Assembly (NCBI GenBank): GCA_031180665.1
Contig: JAPSLP010000019.1
Span: 32,468 to 96,467 of the forward strand
Direction of reading: 5' to 3'
DNA length: 64,000 nucleotides
Origin: Cupriavidus sp.
GTDB lineage: Bacteria > Pseudomonadota > Gammaproteobacteria > Burkholderiales > Burkholderiaceae
Of the stretch, positions 55,846-64,000 are shown in pieces. The translations under genes were made by a program, and so were the position numbers. Every line of letters begins with the position of its first letter. Within the stretch, counting starts at the first letter, position 1. The notes below the pieces were generated by a model. The model had not been told where the DNA came from. It did no database searches and worked only from the letters and a program-made list of their open reading frames with translations.

Positions 55846-58119
55846 ATGCCCCGCCCGACCGTCGTTGTCACACGACCCGCCGGGCAGTCCCGGCAACTGA
55901 CCGAGGCGCTGCAGGCCGCGGGTCTGGACGTATTGAGTTTTCCGCTGCTGGCGATCGGCCCGGCCGCCGATGACGGCCCGCTGCGCGCGGCGCTGGCGCG
56001 GCTGCCCGACTTCGCGCTGGTGGTGTTCGTCAGTCCCAACGCGATCGCCTATGCGCTCGATGCGCTCGCGCTGGCGCAGGGCGGCGCCGGGCTCTGGCCC
56101 GAATCGGTGCCTGTCGCGGTGGTCGGGCCCGCCAGCGTGGCGGCCCTTGCTGAGCGCGGCATCGCCGCGCCGCGCCATCGCGTGATCTCGCCGGCGGGGG
56201 CCAATGGCAGCGCCGCCGATATCGATCCGTCGGAGACCCGTTTCGACTCAGAGGCGCTGTGGGCCCAGCTCGACGTGCCGTCGCTGGCCGGTCGCGAGGT
56301 GCTGATCGTCCGTGGCAACGGCGGCCGCGACTGGCTCGGCGACAAGCTGCGCGAGGCCGGTGCCGCCGTGGTGGCGGTCGAGGCCTATCGCCGCACGATG
56401 CCGGTGCCGGGATCGATGCAGTGGCAAGCGGTGCGCGACGGCCTGAAGCCGGGCGCGGCGCCGCAGGCCTGGCTGCTGACGAGTTCCGAAGCCGTGCGCA
56501 ACCTCGACCAGCTGGCGCGCGACAACCTGTCGCCGCAGGAAGACGCCGCGCTGCGCGAAGCACAGTGCATTGCCCCGCATGCGAGAATCGCCGAGCAGGC
56601 GGCGGCACTGGGCTTCACGCGCGTGCTGCTGGCCGCGCCGGGCGACGAGGGCCTGCTGGCGGCCTGCCTGCGCTGGGCCGAGCCGTATCGGAGCGAGCTG
56701 CGGGCGGCTTCGCAGGCAGCTTCGCCAGCGGTGTCGCAAGGGACCTCGCCAACGGAGCCGCCAGCGATGTCGCCGTCCGAGCCGGGCCCGACTGCCGCAC
56801 CCGTTCCCGCGGCCGCTCCGGCGGGGGAATCCGCACCGCGATCGCACGCACCATCCGCGGCTGCATCGACGGCGGCAGCGGCCGCACCGGTGGCAGTTCC
56901 CGCCGCCGCGCCCCCCATTTCGCCCACCGAATCACCGCAATCCACGTCAACGAAGGCCGATCGCGTGACGCAACAGCAAACCTCCACCGCTTCCTCCTCT
57001 CCTCCACCGGCCGGCATGCCGCCCGGCGCGGCGCCCTCCAGTGCCTCGCCCGGCGAGCGGCCCGCCCCACGCGGCCGTGGCGGCCTGGCCTGGCTGCTGC
57101 TGGCGATCTTCGTGCTGGTCGCCGGCGGCGCGTTCTGGTGGCTGCAGCAACGGGTCGACCGGCTGACCGAGGAACTGGCGCGCCGCCAGCAGAACAACGA
57201 CGCGCTGGTGCAGGAGTCGCGCGTGCTGACCCGCGAGGCGCAGACCACCGTCAAGGAAATGCAGGCCAAGGTCGGCGCGCTGGAAGCGCAGGTCGGCGAG
57301 ACCCGCGACAAGCAGGCCACGCTCGAGCAGGTCTACCAGGACCTGATGCGCAACCGCGACGACTGGGAGATCGCCGAGATCCAGCAGCTGCTGACCAACG
57401 CCGGCCAGCAGTTGCAGCTGACCGGCAACGTGCAGGTCGCGCTGTCCGCGCTGCAGAGCGCGGACGTTCGCCTGGCGCGCTCCGACAAGCCCGAATACAA
57501 CCAGTTGCGCCGTGCGATCGCGCGTGACATCGGCCGGCTCAAGGCGATGCCCGACACCGATCTGACCGGTGCCGCGATCAAGCTCGACGAAGCCATCAAT
57601 CAGATCGACGCCTTGCCGCTGCTGTCCAGCGAACGGATGCTGGAGCGCAGCGAAGGCACGCCGCGCGGCACGGCGGCCGCGTCGCAGCCGGGCGCGGCTT
57701 CGGCTCCTGCCGCGGCGAACGGCGACGGCACCGGCGACGGCACCGGCAATCGCGTGACGCAGTGGTTCGCCGGCGTCTGGGCGACCGTGCGCGACGAGCT
57801 GATGCGCGTGATCCGCGTGCGCCGCGTCGACGATACCGAGGCGCTGCTGCTGACCGGCGATCAGGGCTGGTTCCTGCGCGAGAACGTCAAGCTGCGGCTG
57901 CTCAATGCGCGGCTCGCACTGCTGTCGCGCAACGAACAGGTGTTCCGCAACGATCTGGCCGCGGCCCACGGCATGATCGAGCGCTATTTCGATACCAAGA
58001 GCCGCCGCGTGCAGGCCGTGCAGACCCTGCTCAAGCAGGCGCAGGCCGGTGCGGTGGCCGTGCAGCTGCCGACCATGTCCGACAGCCTCGGCGCGCTGCG
58101 TTCCCTGAAGAAGGAGTAG
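55846..58119 (+). CDS. hemDX: Fused uroporphyrinogen-III synthase and HemX protein
   Basis: A 757-residue fusion. Residues ~1–285 are HemD, which cyclises hydroxymethylbilane to uroporphyrinogen III (VVTRPAGQSRQLTEAL, VFVSPNAIAYAL, LIVRGNGGRDWLGDKLREAGA, WLLTSSEAVRNLD). Residues ~286–410 are a Pro/Ala/Ser linker. A single membrane helix (LAWLLLAIFVLVAGGAFWWL) follows, then a coiled coil and the HemX domain ending LRSLKKE. HemX has no proven enzymatic role, although often labelled uroporphyrin-III C-methyltransferase; no methyltransferase motif is visible. The same fusion is seen in other Burkholderiales. hemY starts three bases later. Confidence 0.92.
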   Translation: MPRPTVVVTRPAGQSRQLTEALQAAGLDVLSFPLLAIGPAADDGPLRAALARLPDFALVVFVSPNAIAYALDALALAQGGAGLWPESVPVAVVGPASVAALAERGIAAPRHRVISPAGANGSAADIDPSETRFDSEALWAQLDVPSLAGREVLIVRGNGGRDWLGDKLREAGAAVVAVEAYRRTMPVPGSMQWQAVRDGLKPGAAPQAWLLTSSEAVRNLDQLARDNLSPQEDAALREAQCIAPHARIAEQAAALGFTRVLLAAPGDEGLLAACLRWAEPYRSELRAASQAASPAVSQGTSPTEPPAMSPSEPGPTAAPVPAAAPAGESAPRSHAPSAAASTAAAAAPVAVPAAAPPISPTESPQSTSTKADRVTQQQTSTASSSPPPAGMPPGAAPSSASPGERPAPRGRGGLAWLLLAIFVLVAGGAFWWLQQRVDRLTEELARRQQNNDALVQESRVLTREAQTTVKEMQAKVGALEAQVGETRDKQATLEQVYQDLMRNRDDWEIAEIQQLLTNAGQQLQLTGNVQVALSALQSADVRLARSDKPEYNQLRRAIARDIGRLKAMPDTDLTGAAIKLDEAINQIDALPLLSSERMLERSEGTPRGTAAASQPGAASAPAAANGDGTGDGTGNRVTQWFAGVWATVRDELMRVIRVRRVDDTEALLLTGDQGWFLRENVKLRLLNARLALLSRNEQVFRNDLAAAHGMIERYFDTKSRRVQAVQTLLKQAQAGAVAVQLPTMSDSLGALRSLKKE

Positions 58120-58122
58120 CGC

Positions 58123-59313
58123 ATGCGACTTCTATTCTGGGTGGCGATCCTGTTTGGCGGCGCCGTCGGTCTGGCGCTGTTCACGCAGTTCAATCAGAGC
58201 AATGTGGTGTTGTTCTACCCGCCGTATCGGGTCGAGCTGTCGCTCAATCTGGCGCTGGCGCTGCTGTTGCTGCTGTTCTTCATTGCCTGGACCGTGCTGT
58301 CGGCGATCCGGCATCTGTCCCAGATGCCCCGGCGCGCCGCTGCCTATCGCGAGCGCAACCGCATGCTCAAGGCGCAGGCCGCGCTGCGCGAGGCGATCGA
58401 GAACCTGTTCGCCGGCCGCTTCGCGCGCGCCGAGCGCACCGCGCGCGAAGCCCAGGTCTGGCCCGAGCAGGCGCAGACCGCGGCGCTGATCGGCGCCCGC
58501 GCCGCGCACCAGATGCAGGAGGCCGAACGACGCGACGGCTGGCTGGCCCAGGTCACCGCGCCCGAGCGCGAGCAGGCCCGGCTGGTGTCGCTGGCCGAGA
58601 TGCTGGTCGACGCGCGCGATGCCGATGGCGCGCTGGAAACCATCGCGCAGCTGCAGGCCCAGGGCGGGCGGCAGATCCATGTGCAGCGGATCGCGCTGCG
58701 CGCGCATCAGCATCTGAAGAACTGGAGCGAGGTGCTGCGGCTGGCGCGCTCGCTGGAGAAGCGCAACGCGCTGCATCCGGTGCTGGCGCTGCGACTGAAG
58801 CAACTGGCCTGCGAGGCCATGCTGGAGGAACGCCGTCACGACGCCGACGCGCTGCAGGACTTCTGGCGCTCGCTGTCGAACGACGAGCGTCGCGCCGCCC
58901 GCATCGCCGAGCCTGCCGCGCGCTATTTCTCGGCGCTGGGCCGTCAGCAGGAAGCCCGCCGGATCGTCGAGGACGCGCTGAAGGTCAACTGGGACAGCCG
59001 ACTGGTGCTGCGCTACGCCGACTGCGCCGAGCCCGGCCAGGCGTTGCCGCAGATCCAGCAGGCCGAGCGATGGCTGGCCCAGCATCCGAACGATGCCGAG
59101 CTGCATTTCACGCTGGGCGTGCTTTGCCTGGGCGAACAGCTGTGGGGCAAGGCGCAGTCCAACTTCGAACGCGCGCTGAAGTACGCCACCAGCGAGGAAC
59201 AACGCCGCCTGCGCGTGCGCGCGCATCTGGCGCTGGCGCGGCTGTTCGAGCAGACCGAACGGCCGGAGGACGCGCAGCGGCACTATCGCGAGAGCGCGCT
59301 GCTGGCGGCGTAA
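58123..59313 (+). CDS. hemY: HemY-type tetratricopeptide membrane protein
   Basis: Membrane protein of 396 residues encoded last in the hemC–hemDX–hemY operon. It has two N-terminal helices (LFWVAILFGGAVGLALF and LALALLLLLFFIAWTVLSAI) and then helical TPR repeats, for example FERALKYATSEEQRRLRVRAHLALARLFEQ. The role in late heme handling is not biochemically defined, and this protein is not the Bacillus protoporphyrinogen oxidase of the same name. Confidence 0.92.
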   Translation: MRLLFWVAILFGGAVGLALFTQFNQSNVVLFYPPYRVELSLNLALALLLLLFFIAWTVLSAIRHLSQMPRRAAAYRERNRMLKAQAALREAIENLFAGRFARAERTAREAQVWPEQAQTAALIGARAAHQMQEAERRDGWLAQVTAPEREQARLVSLAEMLVDARDADGALETIAQLQAQGGRQIHVQRIALRAHQHLKNWSEVLRLARSLEKRNALHPVLALRLKQLACEAMLEERRHDADALQDFWRSLSNDERRAARIAEPAARYFSALGRQQEARRIVEDALKVNWDSRLVLRYADCAEPGQALPQIQQAERWLAQHPNDAELHFTLGVLCLGEQLWGKAQSNFERALKYATSEEQRRLRVRAHLALARLFEQTERPEDAQRHYRESALLAA

Positions 59314-59338
59314 CACGAATACACCGGCCGTGGTTTCT

Positions 59339-59380
59339 GCCCCTTTCCCGCCGGCGGGAGTGGGGCCGGGGAGAGGGCGC
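59339..59380. repeat. Diverged interspersed palindromic repeat
   Basis: CCCCTTTCCCGCCGGCGGGA, then TGGGGCCGGGGAGAGGG, between the convergent ends of hemY and the photolyase gene. It contains a perfect CCCGCCGGCGGG palindrome and resembles the better-preserved copy at 30592–30647. Confidence 0.65.
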
Positions 59381-59388
59381 AGCGCCTG

Positions 59389-60918
59389 CTATGTCGATCG
59401 CGCCCGCGCTCCCGCCTTCACCGCCGCATACCTCTCCAACGTCTCCAACCGCGCCAAGTCGTGCTGCACGATCGGGCGCGGATAGTCCTTGCCCAGCGTG
59501 ATACCCGCCGCGGCAAGCACCGCATCGGGCGCGGTCCACGGCGCGTGCAGATACTTGTCAGGCAGGCCGGCCAGTTGCGGCAGGTAACGCCGGATGAAGC
59601 GGCCTTCGGGATCGAAATTGCGCGACTGCGTGACGGGATTGAAGATCCGGAACCACGGCTGCGCGTCACATCCCGTCGATGCGGCCCATTGCCAGCCGCC
59701 GTTGTTGGCCGCGAAGTCGTAGTCGTTCAGCAGGTCGGCGAACACCGCTTCGCCGCGGCGCCAGTCGATGCCAAGATCCTTGACCAGAAAACTGGCGCTG
59801 ACCATGCGCAGGCGGTTGTGCATATAGCCGGTCTGCTGCAGCTGGAGCATCGCGGCATCGATCAGCGGATAACCGGTACGCGCCTCGCACCACGCCGCGA
59901 AGTACTGTTCCGCAACGGGCCCGGTGCGCCAGCGGATGGCGTCATAGGCGACGTGGTACGAGCGGCCATCGGCGAGGTCCGGGCGATGGTGCAGCACCAT
60001 GAAATAGAAGTCGCGCCAGATCAGCTCGGACAGCCACGTCGCCGCGCCGTTGGCGTCGGCCCCGCCGCGCAGCATCGCTGCATGCGCGGCTCGCGCCAGC
60101 GTTCGGATCGAGATGGTGCCGAAGCGAAGATGCATCGACAGATAGCTGGGCCCGCGCACGGCAGGAAAATCCCGTTGGCGCGCATAGTCGCCCAGCCGCT
60201 CGAGGAAGGCATCGAACAGTGCATGGGCGCCTGGACTGCCCGGCAGGAGCGGCACCGCTTCCGGCTCGGGCGGCGCGAAGCCGAGCACGTCCAGCGTCGG
60301 CAACGGCCGGTCGTGCGCCGGGTGCAGCGGTGCCAGCGCGGCCAGATAGGGCGCGACCGGGTAGGGCCGCAGATCGAAGGGCTGCAGCGCCTTCAGCCAT
60401 GCGTTCTTGTACGGGGTGAAAACCGAGAAGGGTTTGCCCTGGCCGTTCAGAATTTCGTCGCGCTCGAACACGACCTGATCCTTGAAGCTGAAACAGACGC
60501 GCGCATCGGCGGCCAGCGCATCCGCCACGGCGCGGTCGCGATCGATGGCCGCGGGCTCATAGTCATGGTTGACGAAGACGGCCTGCACGTCGAGTTCGCG
60601 CGCGAGCGCGGGGATCGCCTTGCGGGCCGCGGCGTTCAGCACGATCAGGCCGCCGCCGGCCTCGCGCAAGGCGGCGTCCAGCGGGGCCAGCGAGGCGTGA
60701 ATGAAAGCTACGCGGCGATCGCTCGCCAGGCCGCGCGCCAGCAGCGGGTCGAGGATCTCCCGATCGAATACCAACACGCACCATACCTGGCGGGCATGCT
60801 TGAGGGCATAATGCAGCGCCGCGTGGTCGTCCACGCGCAGGTCGCGGCGAAACCAGACCAGCGCGCGGTTGAACGAACGGCCGACGCGGTACGGTTCGCG
60901 ATGGGGGGATGGGTTCAA
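59389..60918 (-). CDS. phrB: Deoxyribodipyrimidine photolyase (class I)
   Basis: Light-dependent repair enzyme that splits cyclobutane pyrimidine dimers with FAD. The N-terminal antenna domain opens with LVWFRRDLRVDDHAAL. The FAD domain has LSMHLRFGTISIRTL, WLSELIWRDFYFMVL, TGYPLIDAAMLQLQQTGYMHNRLRM, and LNDYDFAANNGGWQWAASTGCDAQPWFRIFNP. The proposed start is a TTG at 60918 with GGAGA eight bases before it, giving 509 residues. A GTG at 61032 is also in frame but would lie two bases from the divergent rsuA start, leaving no promoter room. Confidence 0.92.
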   Translation of the reverse strand: MNPSPHREPYRVGRSFNRALVWFRRDLRVDDHAALHYALKHARQVWCVLVFDREILDPLLARGLASDRRVAFIHASLAPLDAALREAGGGLIVLNAAARKAIPALARELDVQAVFVNHDYEPAAIDRDRAVADALAADARVCFSFKDQVVFERDEILNGQGKPFSVFTPYKNAWLKALQPFDLRPYPVAPYLAALAPLHPAHDRPLPTLDVLGFAPPEPEAVPLLPGSPGAHALFDAFLERLGDYARQRDFPAVRGPSYLSMHLRFGTISIRTLARAAHAAMLRGGADANGAATWLSELIWRDFYFMVLHHRPDLADGRSYHVAYDAIRWRTGPVAEQYFAAWCEARTGYPLIDAAMLQLQQTGYMHNRLRMVSASFLVKDLGIDWRRGEAVFADLLNDYDFAANNGGWQWAASTGCDAQPWFRIFNPVTQSRNFDPEGRFIRRYLPQLAGLPDKYLHAPWTAPDAVLAAAGITLGKDYPRPIVQHDLARLETLERYAAVKAGARARST

Positions 60919-61034
60919 AGCTCGATTCTCCGTGAGCGCCGCGCCGCCGGCCGCGCGACCGTTTACCGTAGCATGGCCCCCTGCGCCATCTGCCCTGTAA
61001 CGCCCGCTCCCTCCCTGACCGCCCCTGATCACCG

Positions 61035-61775
61035 ATGAACTCGAAGACCCCCAAACCGCCCAAGACCACGCCGCTGGACCGCATCCTGCAATCGCAGGGC
61101 TTTGGCACGCGCCGCTATTGCGGCGACCTGGTGGCGGCCGGCATGGTCGAGGTCGAGGGCGAACTGTGCGAGGACCCGCGCGCGGAATTCGTGCTCGAAG
61201 GGCTGCGGCTGACCGTCGATGGCGAGGAATGGGTCTGCCACGACAAGGCCTATCTGATGCTGTACAAGCCGACGGGATACGAATGCTCGCAGCGGCCGCT
61301 GCATCATCCCAGCGTCTACACGCTGCTGCCGGTGCCGCTGCGCGAGCGCGGCGTGCAGGCGGTCGGCCGGCTCGACCAGGACACCACCGGCCTGCTGCTG
61401 CTCAGCGACGACGGCCAGTTCATCCACGCGCAGACTTCGCCCAAGCGCAAGGTGCCCAAGGTCTATGAGGTCACGACGGCGGAGCCAGCTACCGAGGCCC
61501 AGGCCGCGGCGCTGCGCGAAGGGGTGCAGCTCGAGGACGAACCGGGCCCGATCGCCGCACTGGCCTGCGAGATCGTCGCCGAACGCGCGCTGCGGCTGAC
61601 ACTGGCCGAAGGCAAGTATCATCAGGTCAAGCGGATGGTCGCGGCGGCGGGCAATCATGTCGCCGCGCTGCACCGCAGCCGCATCGGCGGACTGGCGCTG
61701 GACCCGGCCCTCGCGCCCGGCGACTGGCGCTGGCTGACGCCGGCGGATCTGGCCGAACTGGCGCGCAAGGACTGA
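61035..61775 (+). CDS. rsuA: 16S rRNA pseudouridine synthase (RsuA family)
   Basis: Makes pseudouridine in ribosomal RNA. The 246-residue protein has an S4-like N-terminal domain (LDRILQSQGFGTRRYCGDLVAAGMVEV), the catalytic aspartate in AVGRLDQDTTGLLLLSDDG, and KRKVPKVYEV, GKYHQVKRM family segments. RsuA (U516) fits its length and motifs best; RluE/RluF relatives cannot be ruled out by eye. It is transcribed divergently from the photolyase gene. Confidence 0.88.
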   Translation: MNSKTPKPPKTTPLDRILQSQGFGTRRYCGDLVAAGMVEVEGELCEDPRAEFVLEGLRLTVDGEEWVCHDKAYLMLYKPTGYECSQRPLHHPSVYTLLPVPLRERGVQAVGRLDQDTTGLLLLSDDGQFIHAQTSPKRKVPKVYEVTTAEPATEAQAAALREGVQLEDEPGPIAALACEIVAERALRLTLAEGKYHQVKRMVAAAGNHVAALHRSRIGGLALDPALAPGDWRWLTPADLAELARKD

Positions 61776-61896
61776 GCCTGGGGCCGATTGCGACCGCGAT
61801 GCTGCGGCGCAACGGCCGTGGGGAGGCGCCCACCGTCCAGATCCCTGCGCAGGCCCGGACGAGGGAATCTTTTCCGGAACATTGGCGCTGATTTGA

Positions 61897-61902
61897 TAAA
61901 AT
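61897..61902 (+). promoter_or_regulatory. Putative -10 element of algH
   Basis: TAAAAT within TTGATAAAATGC ends seven bases before the ATG at 61910, so the message may start at the codon itself. The 125-base gap after rsuA is otherwise empty. Confidence 0.4.
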
Positions 61903-61909
61903 GCAACGC

Positions 61910-62482
61910 ATGGCGACGTCCGCAGCCCCCATCAATCTGACGAATCAATTCCTGATCGCCATGCCCGGCATGGCGGATCCGACTTTTACCGGCGCCGTCG
62001 TCTACATCTGCGAACACAACGAGCGTGGCGCGCTCGGCCTGGTGATCAACCGGCCGATCGATATCGACATGGCCACGCTGTTCGACAAGATCGATCTCAA
62101 GCTCGAAATCCAGCCCGTCGCGCAACAGCCCGTCTATTTCGGCGGCCCGGTCCAGACCGAGCGCGGCTTCGTGCTGCACGACCCGGTCGGCGTCTATGTG
62201 TCGTCGCTGACCGTGCCGGGCGGCCTGGAGATGACCACCTCCAAGGACGTGCTCGAGGCGGTCGCCAACGGCAGCGGTCCGCACCGCTTCCTGTTGACGC
62301 TGGGCTATGCCGGCTGGGGCGCGGGCCAGTTGGAGGAAGAGCTCAGCCGCAACGGCTGGCTGACCGTGCAGGCCGACCCCGAGATCGTATTCAGCGTGCC
62401 TCCCGAGGAACGCTTCGCCGCCGCCATTCGCCTTTTGGGCATCGACATCACCATGCTCTCCGGCGAGGCGGGGCATGCCTAG
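61910..62482 (+). CDS. YqgE/AlgH family protein (UPF0301)
   Basis: A 190-residue protein of unknown biochemical function, called AlgH in Pseudomonas. It begins with [42 protein letters not shown], the family's strongest block, followed by [15 protein letters not shown] and [20 protein letters not shown]. An ATG at 61901 gives three more residues, but it overlaps the putative -10. Its stop overlaps the ruvX start by 8 bases; the algH–ruvX–pyrR–pyrB order is conserved in many proteobacteria. Confidence 0.93.
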   Translation: MATSAAPINLTNQFLIAMPGMADPTFTGAVVYICEHNERGALGLVINRPIDIDMATLFDKIDLKLEIQPVAQQPVYFGGPVQTERGFVLHDPVGVYVSSLTVPGGLEMTTSKDVLEAVANGSGPHRFLLTLGYAGWGAGQLEEELSRNGWLTVQADPEIVFSVPPEERFAAAIRLLGIDITMLSGEAGHA

Positions 62483-62942
62483 CGCGGACGCGGCCACGCC
62501 GCTCCACAAGCCGGCGCCACAAGGCGCGCCAGTGTCCGCCGTGCCAACCGACGGCACCGTATTGGGTTTCGACTACGGCGAGCGCAAGATCGGCGTGGCG
62601 CTGGGCAACTTCATCACGCGCGAGGCGCGGCCGCTGACCATCCTGCCGAACATCACCGTGGAAGGGCGCTTCGAGGCCGTCGCCGCGCTGATCGCCGAGT
62701 GGGCGCCGGTGCATCTGGTGGTGGGCCTGCCGCTGACGCCCGAGGGCGGCGAGCAGCCGGCGACCAAGCTGGCGCGGCGCTTCGGCAATCAGCTCAACGG
62801 CCGCTTCAACCTGCCGGTGACCTGGGTCGACGAGCGCTACAGCTCGCTGGAGGCGCAGTCGGCCGGCGCCAGGCCGGGCGCGCTCGATCACGAGGCCGCC
62901 CGCATCATCCTGCAACAGTATTTCGACCAACTCCCGCTATGA
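62475..62942 (+). CDS. ruvX: Holliday junction resolvase-like protein RuvX (YqgF)
   Basis: RNase H-fold protein of 155 residues, thought to process pre-16S rRNA or DNA junctions. The first acidic residue is in [14 protein letters not shown]. Then come [10 protein letters not shown] and [12 protein letters not shown], and the final Asp is in [16 protein letters not shown]. It has a 25-residue polar lead. The start overlaps algH by 8 bases and the stop overlaps pyrR by 4 (ATGA), so translation is coupled. Confidence 0.94.
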   Translation: MPSADAATPLHKPAPQGAPVSAVPTDGTVLGFDYGERKIGVALGNFITREARPLTILPNITVEGRFEAVAALIAEWAPVHLVVGLPLTPEGGEQPATKLARRFGNQLNGRFNLPVTWVDERYSSLEAQSAGARPGALDHEAARIILQQYFDQLPL

Positions 62943-63514
62943 TCTCCAACGTCACCCTCGACGCCGAGGCGCTCTACCGCGCGCTGCGCGACCACGTGCA
63001 AGGGATGCTGTCCGCGGCATCGGGCTCCGCATCGGGCTCTGCCTCGGGCGGTGCGCCCTGGTCGATCGCCGGCATCTATTCGGGTGGCGCGTGGATCGCC
63101 GAGCGGCTTGCCGCCGACCTGCAATTGCCGCATCACGGCGTGATCAATGTGGCCTTCCACCGCGACGATTACGCGAAGAAGGGCCTGCACAGCCAGGCGC
63201 AGCCGAGCACGCTGCCGTTTTCGGTGCAGGACAGCCAGGTGCTGCTGATCGACGATGTGCTGGCCACCGGCCGCACCATCCGCGCCGCGGTCAACGAGCT
63301 GTTCGACTACGGCCGTCCGGCGCGCGTCGCGCTGGCCACGCTGGTCGATCGCGGCGGCCGCGAGTTGCCGATCGCGGCGGACTTCGTCGGTGAGCGGATC
63401 ACGCTGCCGCGCGGCACGAACCTGGTGTTGTCGCGCGAAGGCGAGGGGGCCGGCATCCGTTTTTCCTTTGCCACCGAAACGCTGAACGGCAACCACGATT
63501 CCGCCGCCGGCTGA
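62939..63514 (+). CDS. pyrR: PyrR family phosphoribosyltransferase (pyr operon regulator/UPRTase)
   Basis: A 191-residue type I phosphoribosyltransferase with the PRPP loop [18 protein letters not shown] and the [18 protein letters not shown] block of PyrR. In Gram-positive bacteria PyrR attenuates the pyr operon via RNA and has uracil phosphoribosyltransferase activity; whether the RNA role holds here is unknown, and no attenuator is apparent in the 107 bases before pyrB. A Gly/Ser/Ala repeat ([12 protein letters not shown]) inserted near residue 30 is unusual. Confidence 0.92.
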   Translation: MISNVTLDAEALYRALRDHVQGMLSAASGSASGSASGGAPWSIAGIYSGGAWIAERLAADLQLPHHGVINVAFHRDDYAKKGLHSQAQPSTLPFSVQDSQVLLIDDVLATGRTIRAAVNELFDYGRPARVALATLVDRGGRELPIAADFVGERITLPRGTNLVLSREGEGAGIRFSFATETLNGNHDSAAG

Positions 63515-63621
63515 CCGGCACGCACGACCGCAGCAAAACGAGCACACCAGCCCGAGCCAAGGCAAGCACCAGCACCCGCGCACCCGTACCGAGCCAAACC
63601 GCACCCGCCCACGCCTCACCC

Positions 63622-64000
63622 ATGACCAAGACGTTCCGCAACCCGCAGCTCACCAGGAACGGCGAGCTCAAGCATCTGCTGTCCATCGAGGGCCTGTCGC
63701 GCGACATGATCACGCACATCCTCGACACCGCCAGCCAGTTCGTGTCGCTGTCCGATTCCGACCGCGACGTCAAGAAGGTGCCGCTGCTGCGCGGCAAGAG
63801 CGTGTTCAACCTGTTCTTCGAGAACTCGACGCGCACCCGCACCACCTTCGAGATCGCGGCCAAGCGGCTGTCCGCGGACGTGCTGAACCTGAACATCAAT
63901 GCCTCGTCGACCAGCAAGGGCGAATCGCTGCTCGACACCATCAACAACCTGTCGGCGATGTCGGCCGACATGTTCGTGGTGCGGCATGCCAGCTCGGGCG
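63622..64000 (+). CDS. pyrB: Aspartate carbamoyltransferase catalytic subunit (3' end outside window)
   Basis: First committed step of pyrimidine synthesis: carbamoyl phosphate plus aspartate. Only the first 126 codons are inside the window. They hold [39 protein letters not shown] (with the carbamoyl-phosphate-binding STRTRT motif) and [12 protein letters not shown], and no frame break. The preceding gap (63515–63621) is C/A-rich and shows no gene or clear stem. Confidence 0.93.
   Translation, partial: MTKTFRNPQLTRNGELKHLLSIEGLSRDMITHILDTASQFVSLSDSDRDVKKVPLLRGKSVFNLFFENSTRTRTTFEIAAKRLSADVLNLNINASSTSKGESLLDTINNLSAMSADMFVVRHASSG

Noticed and set aside
60919..61032. N-terminal extension of the photolyase to the GTG at 61032
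   Set aside because: It would leave two bases between divergent starts, the added residues lack similarity, and a TTG with GGAGA lies at the expected place.

Overview
The window reads as a high-GC chromosome segment from a betaproteobacterium of the order Burkholderiales (Cupriavidus/Ralstonia/Burkholderia-like). The support is gene content: panC–scpA–DUF3460, a DUF3305/DUF3306 formate dehydrogenase maturation set, a hemD–hemX fusion followed by hemY, and an algH–ruvX–pyrR–pyrB run. No rRNA, tRNA or CRISPR array was recognised. Coding is dense and most genes have clear family motifs. The first gene (a FecCD permease) and the last (pyrB) are cut by the window edges.

Layout. 1–10.8 kb: corrinoid (B12) uptake and late cobalamin biosynthesis: permease and ATPase, cobO, cobT, cobS and cobC on +, then btuF, cobD, cbiB and cobU on -, and divergent cobQ on +. 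Three short tandem repeats lie in or beside this block. 11–15.5 kb: a PepSY membrane protein, an ankyrin protein, panC, scpA and a DUF3460 protein. 15.6–22.5 kb: tamA, tamB and a BamE-like lipoprotein. 22.6–27.0 kb: metG, an OmpA-type lipoprotein with a structured 3' region, and mrp. 27.0–38.7 kb: a complete formate dehydrogenase locus (maturation proteins, ferredoxin-like protein, chaperone, Tat peptide, alpha, beta, small lipoprotein, cytochrome b gamma, fdhD), with sodC inside it.

38.75–42.64 kb is the odd part. It is a lower-GC insert between fdhD and dcd. It holds a 37-codon peptide gene with a perfect ribosome binding site, an intergenic hairpin, a SagB/ThcOx-type flavin oxidoreductase gene, a CmcH-like O-carbamoyltransferase gene and an MFS exporter. 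It has the architecture of a small RiPP (modified peptide) cluster, yet no YcaO, radical-SAM, lanthipeptide or lasso enzyme is present. I know of no described class with this enzyme pair. Both enzyme genes are frame-disrupted here, and the carbamoyltransferase also seems to lack the middle of its N-terminal domain, so this copy is probably decaying.

42.8–64 kb: dcd, an Orn/Lys/Arg decarboxylase, a bidirectional terminator, a TRAP transporter pair (dctM, dctQ) with no binding protein, argH, a YhcG/DUF1016 nuclease of lower GC, ppc, hemC, hemDX, hemY, a photolyase, rsuA, algH, ruvX, pyrR and the start of pyrB.
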